Assembly: GCA_025999255.1 (NCBI GenBank)
Contig: BNXB01000038.1
Location: 1 to 12,909 of the forward strand
Direction of reading: 5' to 3'
Length of the DNA stretch: 12,909 nucleotides
Source: Bacteroidia bacterium
Lineage (GTDB): Bacteria > Bacteroidota > Bacteroidia > Bacteroidales > Azobacteroidaceae
Position 1 is the stretch's first letter. Each line of letters starts with the position of its first letter. Position numbers and translations under genes: made by a program. The notes under the pieces were generated by a model, which searched no databases, had not been told where the DNA came from, and saw only the letters and a list, made by a program, of their open reading frames with translations. This document shows positions 1-7,183 of this stretch, piece by piece.

Positions 1-166
1 TAGCTTACGGATTAACGGACACCCCGACACCCTAAGCCCCGCATGGGGCGACACATGATACAGTATCCAAGTGCCGTCCCTGCAGGACTTGGATAACGTG
101 TCATAGCCTATCCCGTAAGCTAAAGCATACGGTTAATAAAGTGCCGTCCCATGCGGGACTGAATAC
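1..166. repeat. Cluster of REP-like GC-rich palindromes (gene-free left end)
   Basis: No gene is seen in 1-188; the stretch is built of short palindromes. Copy A (71-89) and copy B (141-160) are direct repeats sharing gtgccgtccc and a ggact end. Copy C (35-54) is the same element on the minus strand and matches B at 17 of 20 positions. In B the stem is GTCCC/GGGAC around atgc; in C it is GCCCC/GGGGC around atgc, so one differing pair has changed on both sides and pairing is kept. Copy A sits inside a 9-bp stem (64-72 with 87-95). An outer 10-bp inverted repeat (1-10 with 113-122) encloses copies A and C. Such palindromes resemble intergenic REP elements, which in other bacteria are moved by RAYT transposases; none is present here. 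The contig may have broken at this repeat. What the cluster does is unknown. Confidence 0.6.
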
Positions 167-188
167 GAGGTGTTATCTGATGATATCC

Positions 189-1310
189 TTATTCCTTAAA
201 CTTCCCTATATAAATAGTCGGATTCGGCTCTGCTCCAAGTTCTTCCGAATATTCTTCTTCTTTAATATAGTAAAACATATCTTGTTTAAACATAGGTGAA
301 ATAATCACATGATCATTATTGTATCTATCGTCTGTAAAGCCATCTTTAGCATGTCGGCTTTTTTTCGTTTTACAATCATAGACACATTGGGATGAATATA
401 TCTTAAACACAGAAGATGTCCCTTCTTGTATCCAAGTCGAATAATTAACTATGGTATAACGTGTTGTTGTGAAAATATAATTAATCCTATCATCTTTCTG
501 TGAATTGGAAAGTCGAATATCTAAAAAAGGACACAACCGAAAATTGTCAACTATATAGAGTGTATCTTTCACTTTTTTCTCATCTACATCACTACGAGGA
601 TAGTACACATAAATATCTTCCCCATTTCTGAAAATAGGTTTTCGAATGCCGGAATAAATTTCCCGTTTAAATCCGGTTTTATATCTGTGCATAAGTAAAG
701 AATCAACAATATTTAAACTTTTATCATATACCTCAAAATAGATATCCTGATAAAAATCTGTATTTTCATTAAAAAAAACATAATTAAATAAGTAGAAAAA
801 ATCATTGTCGTAAAAAATAGAAGTGATACTACCCTTTGACTGTCTTAGAGGATGTTTTTCAAGAAAAATTCCTTTGATGTCATACAAGAAAGTACCGACA
901 TTCGTTTTCAGGAAAATTTTTTTGTTTTGTTCGTCCAGAAAAAATCTTGTACAAAGAGTATATTCCCCAGGCCCATTACCTACTGTCCCAATACGCCTGA
1001 TAAACTTTCCCTCCATATCAAAAACATACAAAAAAGGACTAATATCTTTTACCAATAGATAATTTTCAAAAATTTCAACTTGTCTTACATCCTTCAATAA
1101 ACACTCATCTGCGGTTTCCAACCCTATTTTAATGATATTGTCGGCTATATCCGACAAAGGAACCGACGAATCGTCGGAAACATCAAATACAAGTGTTTCA
1201 ATATCGTTATGACCTCGTTTTTCGCAACTTACGAACAGACAACAATTGCAACATATGGCAATAAAAAACAAAATAAATAACAAGTATTTATAAATTTCTT
1301 TCTTTTCCAT
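189..1310 (-). CDS. 6-bladed beta-propeller lipoprotein
   Basis: This is a predicted envelope lipoprotein of 373 residues. Residues 1-28 form a signal peptide with a basic start and a long hydrophobic stretch, ending in the lipobox LFVSC with Cys29 as the lipidated residue. The remainder reads as short beta-rich blades. The most telling motif is YVFDMEGKFIRRIG followed by GNGPGEY (about residues 95-117), the hallmark of the Bacteroidales 6-bladed beta-propeller family (NHL-like). Length is normal for that family. The biochemical role is not known; such proteins often lie beside small GG-leader peptides, as here, where the peptide gene is 121 bases upstream on the same strand. The ATG at 1310 is favoured because the signal peptide starts directly there. 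The signal peptide is unusually rich in cysteine (four Cys in residues 20-24 before Cys29). Family call is firm; function is inference. Confidence 0.8.
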   Translation of the reverse strand: MEKKEIYKYLLFILFFIAICCNCCLFVSCEKRGHNDIETLVFDVSDDSSVPLSDIADNIIKIGLETADECLLKDVRQVEIFENYLLVKDISPFLYVFDMEGKFIRRIGTVGNGPGEYTLCTRFFLDEQNKKIFLKTNVGTFLYDIKGIFLEKHPLRQSKGSITSIFYDNDFFYLFNYVFFNENTDFYQDIYFEVYDKSLNIVDSLLMHRYKTGFKREIYSGIRKPIFRNGEDIYVYYPRSDVDEKKVKDTLYIVDNFRLCPFLDIRLSNSQKDDRINYIFTTTRYTIVNYSTWIQEGTSSVFKIYSSQCVYDCKTKKSRHAKDGFTDDRYNNDHVIISPMFKQDMFYYIKEEEYSEELGAEPNPTIYIGKFKE

Positions 1311-1323
1311 ATTCGTTACATAT

Positions 1324-1331
1324 CAAAAGTA
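1324..1331 (-). promoter_or_regulatory. Possible -7 box of the beta-propeller gene
   Basis: Read on the minus strand this is TACTTTTG, a full match to the Bacteroidetes TAnnTTTG box. It lies 13 bases before the ATG at 1310. I see no good TTG or TTTG element about 20 bases further upstream, so the call is weak. The gene could also be reached by read-through from the peptide gene. Confidence 0.3.
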
Positions 1332-1382
1332 ATGAATAATATATAATTTTATTAAAATAATGTCAATATTATTAATACAAGT

Positions 1383-1431
1383 CAATGGTTCGTTCATTGT
1401 CTTAAAAAACTTGAACGAACCATTGTTCAAG
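1383..1431 (-). terminator. Competing hairpins behind the peptide gene (terminator or attenuator)
   Basis: Immediately after the peptide stop codon (1432-1434) lies a perfect 14-bp stem, 1383-1396 pairing with 1412-1425, around a 15-base loop. A second stem of 7 bp (1410-1416 with 1425-1431, loop 1417-1424) uses some of the same bases, so the two cannot form together. In the minus-strand transcript the short hairpin would form first and the long one afterwards. The following RNA is A/U-rich but lacks a clean U run. The structure could end most transcripts, protect the 3' end of the peptide mRNA, or meter read-through into the beta-propeller gene. Confidence 0.55.
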
Positions 1432-1635
1432 TTAACATGTGCATTTATTACCACCACAATAAATTGTACACAACTCTTTGCGATCTTCTTCTGTTCCAGC
1501 CCCCATGAAACCGCCTCCTCCGGAACAAGTACAACTGAATGCAACAGGAGCATTCCCGCCGCCACTAATGTTCTTCATTTCACTTTCGCTCATGATTGTT
1601 ACATCATTCAAATTGAGTTTTTCTAACTGTCTCAT
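1432..1635 (-). CDS. GG-leader cysteine-rich peptide precursor (TIGR04149-like)
   Basis: This is a 67-residue precursor of a probable exported, possibly modified peptide. Residues 1-26 look like a Bacteroidales double-glycine leader: MRQLEKLNLNDV followed by SESEMKNISGG, the pattern of leaders cut by C39-type peptidases. The probable core, residues 27-67, has six cysteines at 35, 37, 56, 60, 65 and 67, arranged as CTC near its start and CTC at the very C terminus, plus glycine clusters at 39-42 and 61-62. There are no cysteines in the leader. The core could be held by disulfides or thioethers; the sequence does not decide. A thioredoxin-like gene lies just upstream on the same strand and a beta-propeller lipoprotein downstream. 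No radical SAM, lanthionine or ABC-C39 exporter gene is in the window. The overlapping reading frames at this place (1323-1565 minus, 1360-1626 plus) lack any such pattern. Confidence 0.72.
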   Translation of the reverse strand: MRQLEKLNLNDVTIMSESEMKNISGGGNAPVAFSCTCSGGGGFMGAGTEEDRKELCTIYCGGNKCTC

Positions 1636-1642
1636 TTTGATA

Positions 1643-1673
1643 CAAATTTAATTATTTCTGTGAATTTTCACAA
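1643..1673 (-). promoter_or_regulatory. Promoter of the peptide gene
   Basis: On the minus strand, TTG (1673-1671), 20 bases, then TAAATTTG (1650-1643) fit the Bacteroidetes -33/-7 arrangement. The -7 box ends only 7 bases before the ATG at 1635, so the transcript would have a very short leader or none. The spacer carries an inverted repeat, GTGAA-N2-TTCAC (1660-1671), which is a possible operator. Confidence 0.5.
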
Positions 1674-1718
1674 TAAAATTAATTATTTTATCGTGACTGC
1701 CCCACAGTTTCGCAGTTG

Positions 1719-2402
1719 TTATTTAGAGTCGACTTCCAAATCGGTAAAGTAATTCATATCTTCTAATTTGTAATGATCCGGTAATTCATATCCGTTAATT
1801 AAAACGATAGGTGTTACCGTTAACTTTTGTTCTTCCTGCCACTTCTTATGCCGGGAATATTCCGGGGCTTGTTTGTCCGGTTCAAAATCGTATTTTTTGA
1901 ATATCATCTCTTTTTGATATTTTCCTCCGTCGAACCATTCGCCATAGATTTTCATCGCTTTTTCTACCGGATAACGCCGGTAAATATCAATCAAAAACCG
2001 GCTACTGGACTCCAGTTCTTCACTGAAAGACGTGAAAATATATTGAATGCAAAATTTATTTCCGGATTTATCCAGTAGTTTTTCGATTCGTTTGTGCATC
2101 CGGCGGCAAGGTTCACAGTGAGGATTGGTCAATACGGTAATTGTTATTTTCGATTCTGGATTTCCCCACAAAATGTTCAAATGCTCTTTATCCACAAAAT
2201 GATACGATTGTTGTTTCAAAAATGTCATAAAAACGCCTTCATTCGCCTTTATACTATTGATAATCTGAACTACACGTTCCATTCGGGTTCCTTTCGACAG
2301 CGCCGGAACCAGCAGGTAACCAATATAAGCGCCAATCAGGTTGACAAAAAATAAAAGAATTAATCCCGAATTACGGAATATCTGTTGCGAAATAAATAAC
2401 AA
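1719..2402 (-). CDS. Membrane-anchored thioredoxin/DsbA-like protein (likely remnant of C39-VKOR-Trx fusion)
   Basis: The open frame of 227 residues begins with a hydrophobic segment (about 13-35), then a linker, then a thioredoxin fold. Its active-site motif is NPHCEPCRRMH, with Cys96 and Cys99, and the cis-proline is Pro198 in TVTPIVLING. A thiol-disulfide role outside the cytoplasmic membrane is therefore likely if it is made. The arrangement and the linker wording (VPALSKGTR... then WGNPESKITITVLTNPHC) recall the C-terminal part of Bacteroidales proteins that join a C39 peptidase, a VKOR domain and a thioredoxin domain; this comparison is from memory. The frame opens with TTG and has a stop codon two codons upstream, and the N terminus of the expected fusion is found just upstream in another frame. 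The catalytic cysteines remain, so the piece could still be functional. It lies 83 bases upstream of the peptide gene, pointing to a role in oxidising or processing that peptide. Confidence 0.6.
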   Translation of the reverse strand: MLFISQQIFRNSGLILLFFVNLIGAYIGYLLVPALSKGTRMERVVQIINSIKANEGVFMTFLKQQSYHFVDKEHLNILWGNPESKITITVLTNPHCEPCRRMHKRIEKLLDKSGNKFCIQYIFTSFSEELESSSRFLIDIYRRYPVEKAMKIYGEWFDGGKYQKEMIFKKYDFEPDKQAPEYSRHKKWQEEQKLTVTPIVLINGYELPDHYKLEDMNYFTDLEVDSK

Positions 2403-2496
2403 TACTTAGAACCGTTGACAGCAGGTATTTATCCGAATATATTTTCGTATGTTTTACCCTCAATAGATCCAAAAATGCAGTAAAAATAGTTTCCAT
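2371..2496 (-). pseudogene. N-terminal fragment of broken C39/VKOR-thioredoxin gene
   Basis: The reading frame from the ATG at 2496 gives 41 residues: METIFTAFLDLLRVKHTKIY, then SDKYLLSTVL, ending at a TAA at 2371. The phrase FLDLLRVKHTKIYSDKY resembles the first residues of Bacteroidales C39-peptidase/VKOR/thioredoxin proteins, where the peptidase domain should follow. Instead, the sequence enters a hydrophobic stretch and stops, while the thioredoxin portion continues in the frame one base further on (overlap 2371-2402). Loss of most of the peptidase and VKOR domains plus a frameshift would explain this. The same frame is open a further 26 codons upstream (to 2574), but those residues look like noncoding AT-rich DNA. 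The family assignment rests on recognition and is only moderately certain. Confidence 0.45.
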
Positions 2497-2575
2497 AAGG
2501 TTAGCAAAATTTATAATTACAAAAATAAATTTTTTTTTATAGATTATACAATTATATTGTGATTTTTTTTGCAAA

Positions 2576-2609
2576 TTTGTACAAAAAATAGGATTACATA
2601 TATATTTTG
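2576..2609 (+). promoter_or_regulatory. Possible promoter of the S41 protease unit
   Basis: TTTG (2576-2579), 21 bases, then TATATTTTG (2601-2609) approximates the Bacteroidetes promoter, with one extra base inside the -7 box. It lies about 50 bases before the ATG at 2658 in a very AT-rich divergent intergenic region. Low certainty. Confidence 0.3.
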
Positions 2610-2657
2610 TAAATTGAAACCAGAAAAATTGGCATTAATTATAAATTTTATCTGATT

Positions 2658-5600
2658 ATGAATAAGTATTTATTATTTCTCATCCTCGTTATAAGCGGTT
2701 ATTTTGCTGTTTCAGCCCAACAGGAAGCCCGGTTATTACGCTTTCCCGCCATTCATGGCAACCAATTGGTTTTCTCTTATTCCGGCGATTTATACACGGT
2801 TTCCTCACAGGGAGGCGTAGCCAGGAAAATAACCAACGACACCGGTTACGAGATGTTTTCCCGGTTTTCTCCCGATGGAAAACAAATTGCATTTACCGGT
2901 CAATACGACGGCAATACCGAAGTATATGTCATGCCCGCTCCGGGTGGAGAACCGGTAAGATTGACTTATACCGCTACATTACAGCGCGACGACATTTCCG
3001 ACCGGATGGGCCCGAACAATATAACCCTTACCTGGAAAGATAACGAACACATTGTTTACCGCTCACGTATGCATTCATTCAATGATTTTAAAGGAAAATT
3101 ATACCTGGCTTCCGTTAAAGGAGGATTGCCGGAAGAATTACCTTTGCCTGCCGGCGGATTTTGTTCCTACTCTCCCGATAAGTCCCAATTGGCTTACAAC
3201 CGCGTATTCCGGGAATTCCGGACCTGGAAATATTATCAGGGAGGAATGGCGGATGAAATATGGATTTATGATTTCAAAACTAAAAAGACAGAAAAAATCA
3301 CGGATAATCCGAACCAGGATATTATGCCGATGTGGATTGGAAAAGAGATTTATTATATTTCCGATCGCGACCGGATCATGAACCTTTTCTGTTACAATAC
3401 GGAAACAAAACAAACACAAAAAGTGACCGATTTCAAAGAATACGATATCAAATTCCCAAGTCCAGGCGATAAATCCATCGTTTTCGAAAATGGCGGGTAT
3501 ATTTATAATTTCGACATCGCTTCTAAAAAATCGACTAAAATTCCCATTTACCTGGAAGAAGACTTCGTTGGCGGACGCAGTACTCTGATCGATGCTTCCA
3601 GGAGAATTAACGGAGCCGACGTTTCGCCCGATGGGAATCGCCTGGTGGTGAATGCCCGTGGCGACTTGTTTACCGTTCCCGCCAAATCGGGTATTACCCG
3701 TAACCTCACCGAAACATCAGGCGTGCATGAACGTAATCCCCAATGGTCGCCTGACGGAAAATGGATTGCTTACATTTCCGATGCTACCGGTGAAGATGAA
3801 ATTTATATCCGCAGTCAGGACGGTTTGCAGAAACCCATTCAAATCACAACTAACAGTGATACTTATAAGTATTCATTCGATTGGTCGCCCGACAGTAAAA
3901 AAATCCTGTGGAGCGATAAAATGCAACGGCTCCGCTACATCGACATCGAATCGAAAAAAGTGACGGATGTCGAACAAACACTCGACGGGGAACTCCGGAG
4001 CTTTAACTGGTCGCCCGACAACCGTTGGATTACCTATACGCTACCGCGCTTCAACACGACTTCCGTCGTTGTTGTTTACAACCTGGAAAACAAAGAAAAA
4101 CATATCGTGACGGATGAATGGTTTGATTCTTACAACCCGTCTTTCAGCGCCGACGGAAAATACTTGTTGTTTACTTCTTCCAGAAACTTCTCCCCGACGT
4201 ACAGCAGCACCGAATGGAACCATGTGTATAACAATATGGATAAACTGTATTTCGTAACCCTGAAGAAATCCACCCCTTCTCCTTTTGCTTACGTAAACGA
4301 CGAAGTTACAATCAAGGATGCTGCTGATAATAAATCCGGCGATAAGAAAAATACGGAGGCAAAAAAAGATTCTACAACCAAGAAAGCGCCTGATGCTACA
4401 AAGGAATTGAAAATAGAAATTGATTTCGACGGCATACAAGGACGCTCTCTGGAAATCGATGTCCCTGCCGGAAGATACGGCGGCTCATTCTGTACCGGAG
4501 ATAACGTCTATTATAGCCGGAATGGAAACTCTTACCTGTTCGACCTGAAGAAAAACAAAGAAACCGAATTAGGTAATTTTTCTATGATGTCCATTACGCC
4601 GGATGCAAAAAAATTACTGGTTCGTTCGGGCAGAGGCGGGTTTGCCGTAATAGACCTGCCCAAAGGGAAAACAAATATCGAAGAAACCGTCAATCTTTCG
4701 GACGTGAAAGTGATGGTCGATTTACACGCCGAGTGGAACCAGATTTATAACGAATGTTGGCGTCAGATGCGTGATTTCTTCTACGACCCGAAAATGCATG
4801 GAACGGATTGGGGAAAAATCCAAAAGAAGTATCAACCTCTGGTTCAATATGTCAATAACCGGAATGATTTGAATTACATTATCGGGGAAATGATTGGCGA
4901 ACTGAACTGCGGACATGCTTATATTGCCGGGGGTGACAAAAGCGAACCCCGCCGGGTTTCTACCGGATTGCTTGGCGCACGACTGAGCCGCGACAATTCG
5001 GGATATTACCGTATAGATAAGATTTTAACGGGAAGAAACTGGTCTTCACAATTGCGTTCTCCGCTCACAGAAGCCGGAATCAATGCCAATGAAGGAGATT
5101 TTATTACTCATATCAATGGGAAATCCACCCGGGAAATGAACGATATCTATACCGCCTTGTACGATAAAGCAGGCAAACAGGTCGAGTTGACTTTGAACTC
5201 AAAAGCCTCTGCCGATGGCGGACGAAAAGCCATTGTTAAGCCTGTAAACGACGAATCGGCTTTGTATTATTTCGACTGGGTACAGGGAAATATTGATAAA
5301 GTGAATAAAGCAACCAACGGCAAAGTCGGATATATTCATATTCCTGATATGAGTGTTGAAGGATTGAACGAATTCGTAAAATATTATTACCCGCAACTGA
5401 ATAAAAAGGCTTTGATTATCGATGATCGCGGAAACGGCGGAGGAAATGTTTCTCCGATGATTATCGAACGTTTACGCCGGGAATTGTCTATGATGTCCGC
5501 TCCACGAAACGGGCAACCGTCTTCTAAACCCGACGGTATGATGATTGGTCCGAAAATACTGTTATTGGATAGATATTCAGCTTCGGACGGAGATTTATTC

Positions 5601-5927
5601 CCATATCAATTCAAATTCTATAAATTAGGGAAAACAGTCGGAGTTCGTTCCTGGGGAGGCGTAGTCGGTATCCGGGGCGCTTTACCTCTGATTGACGGCG
5701 GCTTACTGAACCGCCCCGAATTTGCACATTACGATGCGGAAGGAAAGCAGTTTGTCATTGAAGGCTATGGAGTAGAGCCCGACTATGTAGTGGATAATGA
5801 TCCGGCTAAAGAATACGAAGGCACAGACGAACAACTGAATAAAGCCATCGAACTCATTCTGGATGATTTGAAAACCAATCCGGGAAATTATCCGGCACGT
5901 CCGCCTTACCCAAATAAATCAAAATAA
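2658..5927 (+). CDS. Tricorn-like S41 family serine protease
   Basis: This predicted periplasmic peptidase has 1089 residues, normal for the bacterial Tricorn-like family. A signal peptide (about 1-20, cleaved near AVSA/QQ) is followed by beta-propeller repeats of the PD40 type. These include FSPDGKQ near 70, WSPDGKW at 363, WSPDSKK at 409, WSPDNRW at 451 and FSADGKY at 496. A lysine-rich low-complexity linker lies at about 554-585, then more beta-propeller sequence, the Tricorn core, a PDZ domain (about 769-850) and the S41 catalytic domain (about 885-1050). Comparison with archaeal Tricorn suggests the catalytic residues His753 (CGHAY), nucleophile Ser976 with Asp977 (SASDGD), and Glu1035 (IEGYGVEPD); the spacings 223 and 59 are near those of Tricorn (219 and 58). 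The residue before the histidine is Gly where Tricorn has Ser. It probably trims peptides in the periplasm. The next gene follows after 18 bases and is likely cotranscribed. Confidence 0.9.
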   Translation: MNKYLLFLILVISGYFAVSAQQEARLLRFPAIHGNQLVFSYSGDLYTVSSQGGVARKITNDTGYEMFSRFSPDGKQIAFTGQYDGNTEVYVMPAPGGEPVRLTYTATLQRDDISDRMGPNNITLTWKDNEHIVYRSRMHSFNDFKGKLYLASVKGGLPEELPLPAGGFCSYSPDKSQLAYNRVFREFRTWKYYQGGMADEIWIYDFKTKKTEKITDNPNQDIMPMWIGKEIYYISDRDRIMNLFCYNTETKQTQKVTDFKEYDIKFPSPGDKSIVFENGGYIYNFDIASKKSTKIPIYLEEDFVGGRSTLIDASRRINGADVSPDGNRLVVNARGDLFTVPAKSGITRNLTETSGVHERNPQWSPDGKWIAYISDATGEDEIYIRSQDGLQKPIQITTNSDTYKYSFDWSPDSKKILWSDKMQRLRYIDIESKKVTDVEQTLDGELRSFNWSPDNRWITYTLPRFNTTSVVVVYNLENKEKHIVTDEWFDSYNPSFSADGKYLLFTSSRNFSPTYSSTEWNHVYNNMDKLYFVTLKKSTPSPFAYVNDEVTIKDAADNKSGDKKNTEAKKDSTTKKAPDATKELKIEIDFDGIQGRSLEIDVPAGRYGGSFCTGDNVYYSRNGNSYLFDLKKNKETELGNFSMMSITPDAKKLLVRSGRGGFAVIDLPKGKTNIEETVNLSDVKVMVDLHAEWNQIYNECWRQMRDFFYDPKMHGTDWGKIQKKYQPLVQYVNNRNDLNYIIGEMIGELNCGHAYIAGGDKSEPRRVSTGLLGARLSRDNSGYYRIDKILTGRNWSSQLRSPLTEAGINANEGDFITHINGKSTREMNDIYTALYDKAGKQVELTLNSKASADGGRKAIVKPVNDESALYYFDWVQGNIDKVNKATNGKVGYIHIPDMSVEGLNEFVKYYYPQLNKKALIIDDRGNGGGNVSPMIIERLRRELSMMSAPRNGQPSSKPDGMMIGPKILLLDRYSASDGDLFPYQFKFYKLGKTVGVRSWGGVVGIRGALPLIDGGLLNRPEFAHYDAEGKQFVIEGYGVEPDYVVDNDPAKEYEGTDEQLNKAIELILDDLKTNPGNYPARPPYPNKSK

Positions 5928-5945
5928 GTTTTAAGTTATTTTCTT

Positions 5946-7055
5946 ATGTCAAAAGTATATTTCACCGATATGCGGACAAAACCCGGCCGCAATCTTTTAG
6001 ATAAATTACAAATCCTGATTAAGAAAGCAGGTATCGAACAGATCGATTTTAAGGATAAATTTACCGCCGTCAAAATACATTTCGGCGAACCGGGTAATTT
6101 ATCCTATATCCGTGCTAACTATGCGGCAAAAATAGTCGGTTTTTTGCTCAATCAACAGGCAAAACCCTTTCTGACGGATTCAAGTACATTGTATCTGGGA
6201 CGACGTTCCAATGCTATCGATCACATCGAGAGCGCCTTCGAAAACGGCTTCAATCCGGTAGCAGTCCCTTGCCCTGTAATTATTGCCGACGGATTGAAAG
6301 CCATTGATTATAAAGAAATTACAATCGACCAAAAGTATTGTAAAACGGCTAAAATCGGAGCTGCTATTGCCGAAGCGGATGTAATCGTTTCCATGAATCA
6401 CTTCAAAGGGCATGAACAAGCCGGATTCGGAGGGGCATTGAAAAATCTGGGAATGGGTTCGGCTTCCAGACAAGGTAAACTGGAATTACATTCGTCTTCC
6501 AAACCAATCATTAGCGAAGATCTATGTACTTCCTGTAACCAATGCGTCAAAAATTGCGCTTCGGATGCCGTACATCTTAATAATAAGAAGAAGGCGGAAA
6601 TCGATTACGAAAAATGTGTCGGATGCGGACAATGTGTGGCTGTTTGCCAATTCGATGCCGCTCAGCCCGTTTGGGATAGTTCGACGGACATCATGAACTA
6701 TAAAATTGCAGAATACACGTTAGCCGTAATAAAAGACAAACCGAATTTTCATATCAATTTCATCATGGATATTTCTCCAAACTGCGACTGCTGGAATTGT
6801 AACGACGCTGCAATCGTCCCTAACATCGGAATAGCCGCCTCATTCGATCCTGTCGCTTTGGACAAGGCGAGCGCCGATATGGTGACACAATCCGGAGCCA
6901 ACCTGAATACGGTTCTGAATGTACATAAATACGGAGAGTTTCAGAATGTGGACAAATTCAAATTAATACATCCGAATACCGATTGGAAGGCCGGATTGGA
7001 ATATGCGGAATCCATCGGATTGGGAAGTACGGATTATGAATTAATAACCATATAA
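5946..7055 (+). CDS. DUF362 domain protein with two 4Fe-4S ferredoxin motifs
   Basis: This cytoplasmic iron-sulfur protein of 369 residues has no signal peptide. The DUF362 region covers most of the chain: KIHFGEPGNLSYIR near the start, then VSMNHFKGHEQAGFGGALKN at about 151-170. Two ferredoxin clusters are inserted in the middle, with cysteines at 194/197/200/204 (CTSCNQCVKNC) and 224/227/230/234 (CVGCGQCVAVC). A further group, NCDCWNCND, has Cys280, Cys282 and Cys285. The pattern predicts two 4Fe-4S clusters and an electron-transfer or redox-linked role; the family has no settled substrate. It begins 18 bases after the protease gene and is followed by a strong hairpin, so the two probably form one transcript, though no functional link is evident. 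Domain call is secure, function unknown. Confidence 0.88.
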   Translation: MSKVYFTDMRTKPGRNLLDKLQILIKKAGIEQIDFKDKFTAVKIHFGEPGNLSYIRANYAAKIVGFLLNQQAKPFLTDSSTLYLGRRSNAIDHIESAFENGFNPVAVPCPVIIADGLKAIDYKEITIDQKYCKTAKIGAAIAEADVIVSMNHFKGHEQAGFGGALKNLGMGSASRQGKLELHSSSKPIISEDLCTSCNQCVKNCASDAVHLNNKKKAEIDYEKCVGCGQCVAVCQFDAAQPVWDSSTDIMNYKIAEYTLAVIKDKPNFHINFIMDISPNCDCWNCNDAAIVPNIGIAASFDPVALDKASADMVTQSGANLNTVLNVHKYGEFQNVDKFKLIHPNTDWKAGLEYAESIGLGSTDYELITI

Positions 7056-7078
7056 AATCATCTTTATTTGAATGAAAA

Positions 7079-7111
7079 AGGGGTAAAGACATTTTTTTTG
7101 TCTTTACCCCT
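7079..7111 (+). terminator. Strong hairpin terminator after the DUF362 gene
   Basis: A perfect 12-bp stem (7079-7090 with 7100-7111, aggggtaaagac against its complement) encloses a T-rich 9-base loop. It begins 23 bases after the stop codon. The T run lies in the loop and not behind the stem, so termination efficiency is uncertain, but the position and strength fit the end of the protease-DUF362 unit. Confidence 0.7.
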
Positions 7112-7183
7112 AAATATTAATAACAAATTGTTATTGTAATAAGCGTATAACTTTTTTTAATAATCTTAACAAAAATAAAACAA

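Noticed and set aside
1..166. CRISPR array
   Set aside because: The repeats are short, imperfect, in both orientations and unevenly spaced, with no uniform spacers.
1323..1626. Open frames of 80 (minus) and 88 (plus) codons over the peptide gene
   Set aside because: They overlap the GG-leader peptide, lack start signals or recognisable motifs, and their composition looks like shadow translation.
2497..2574. Extension of the minus-strand N-terminal fragment to 2574
   Set aside because: The extra 26 codons are lysine-, isoleucine- and asparagine-rich AT sequence overlapping the divergent promoter region, and the recognisable part begins at the ATG at 2496.
4041..4439. 132-codon antisense frame inside the S41 protease gene
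   Set aside because: The sense strand here encodes clear beta-propeller repeats; the antisense product has no recognisable pattern.
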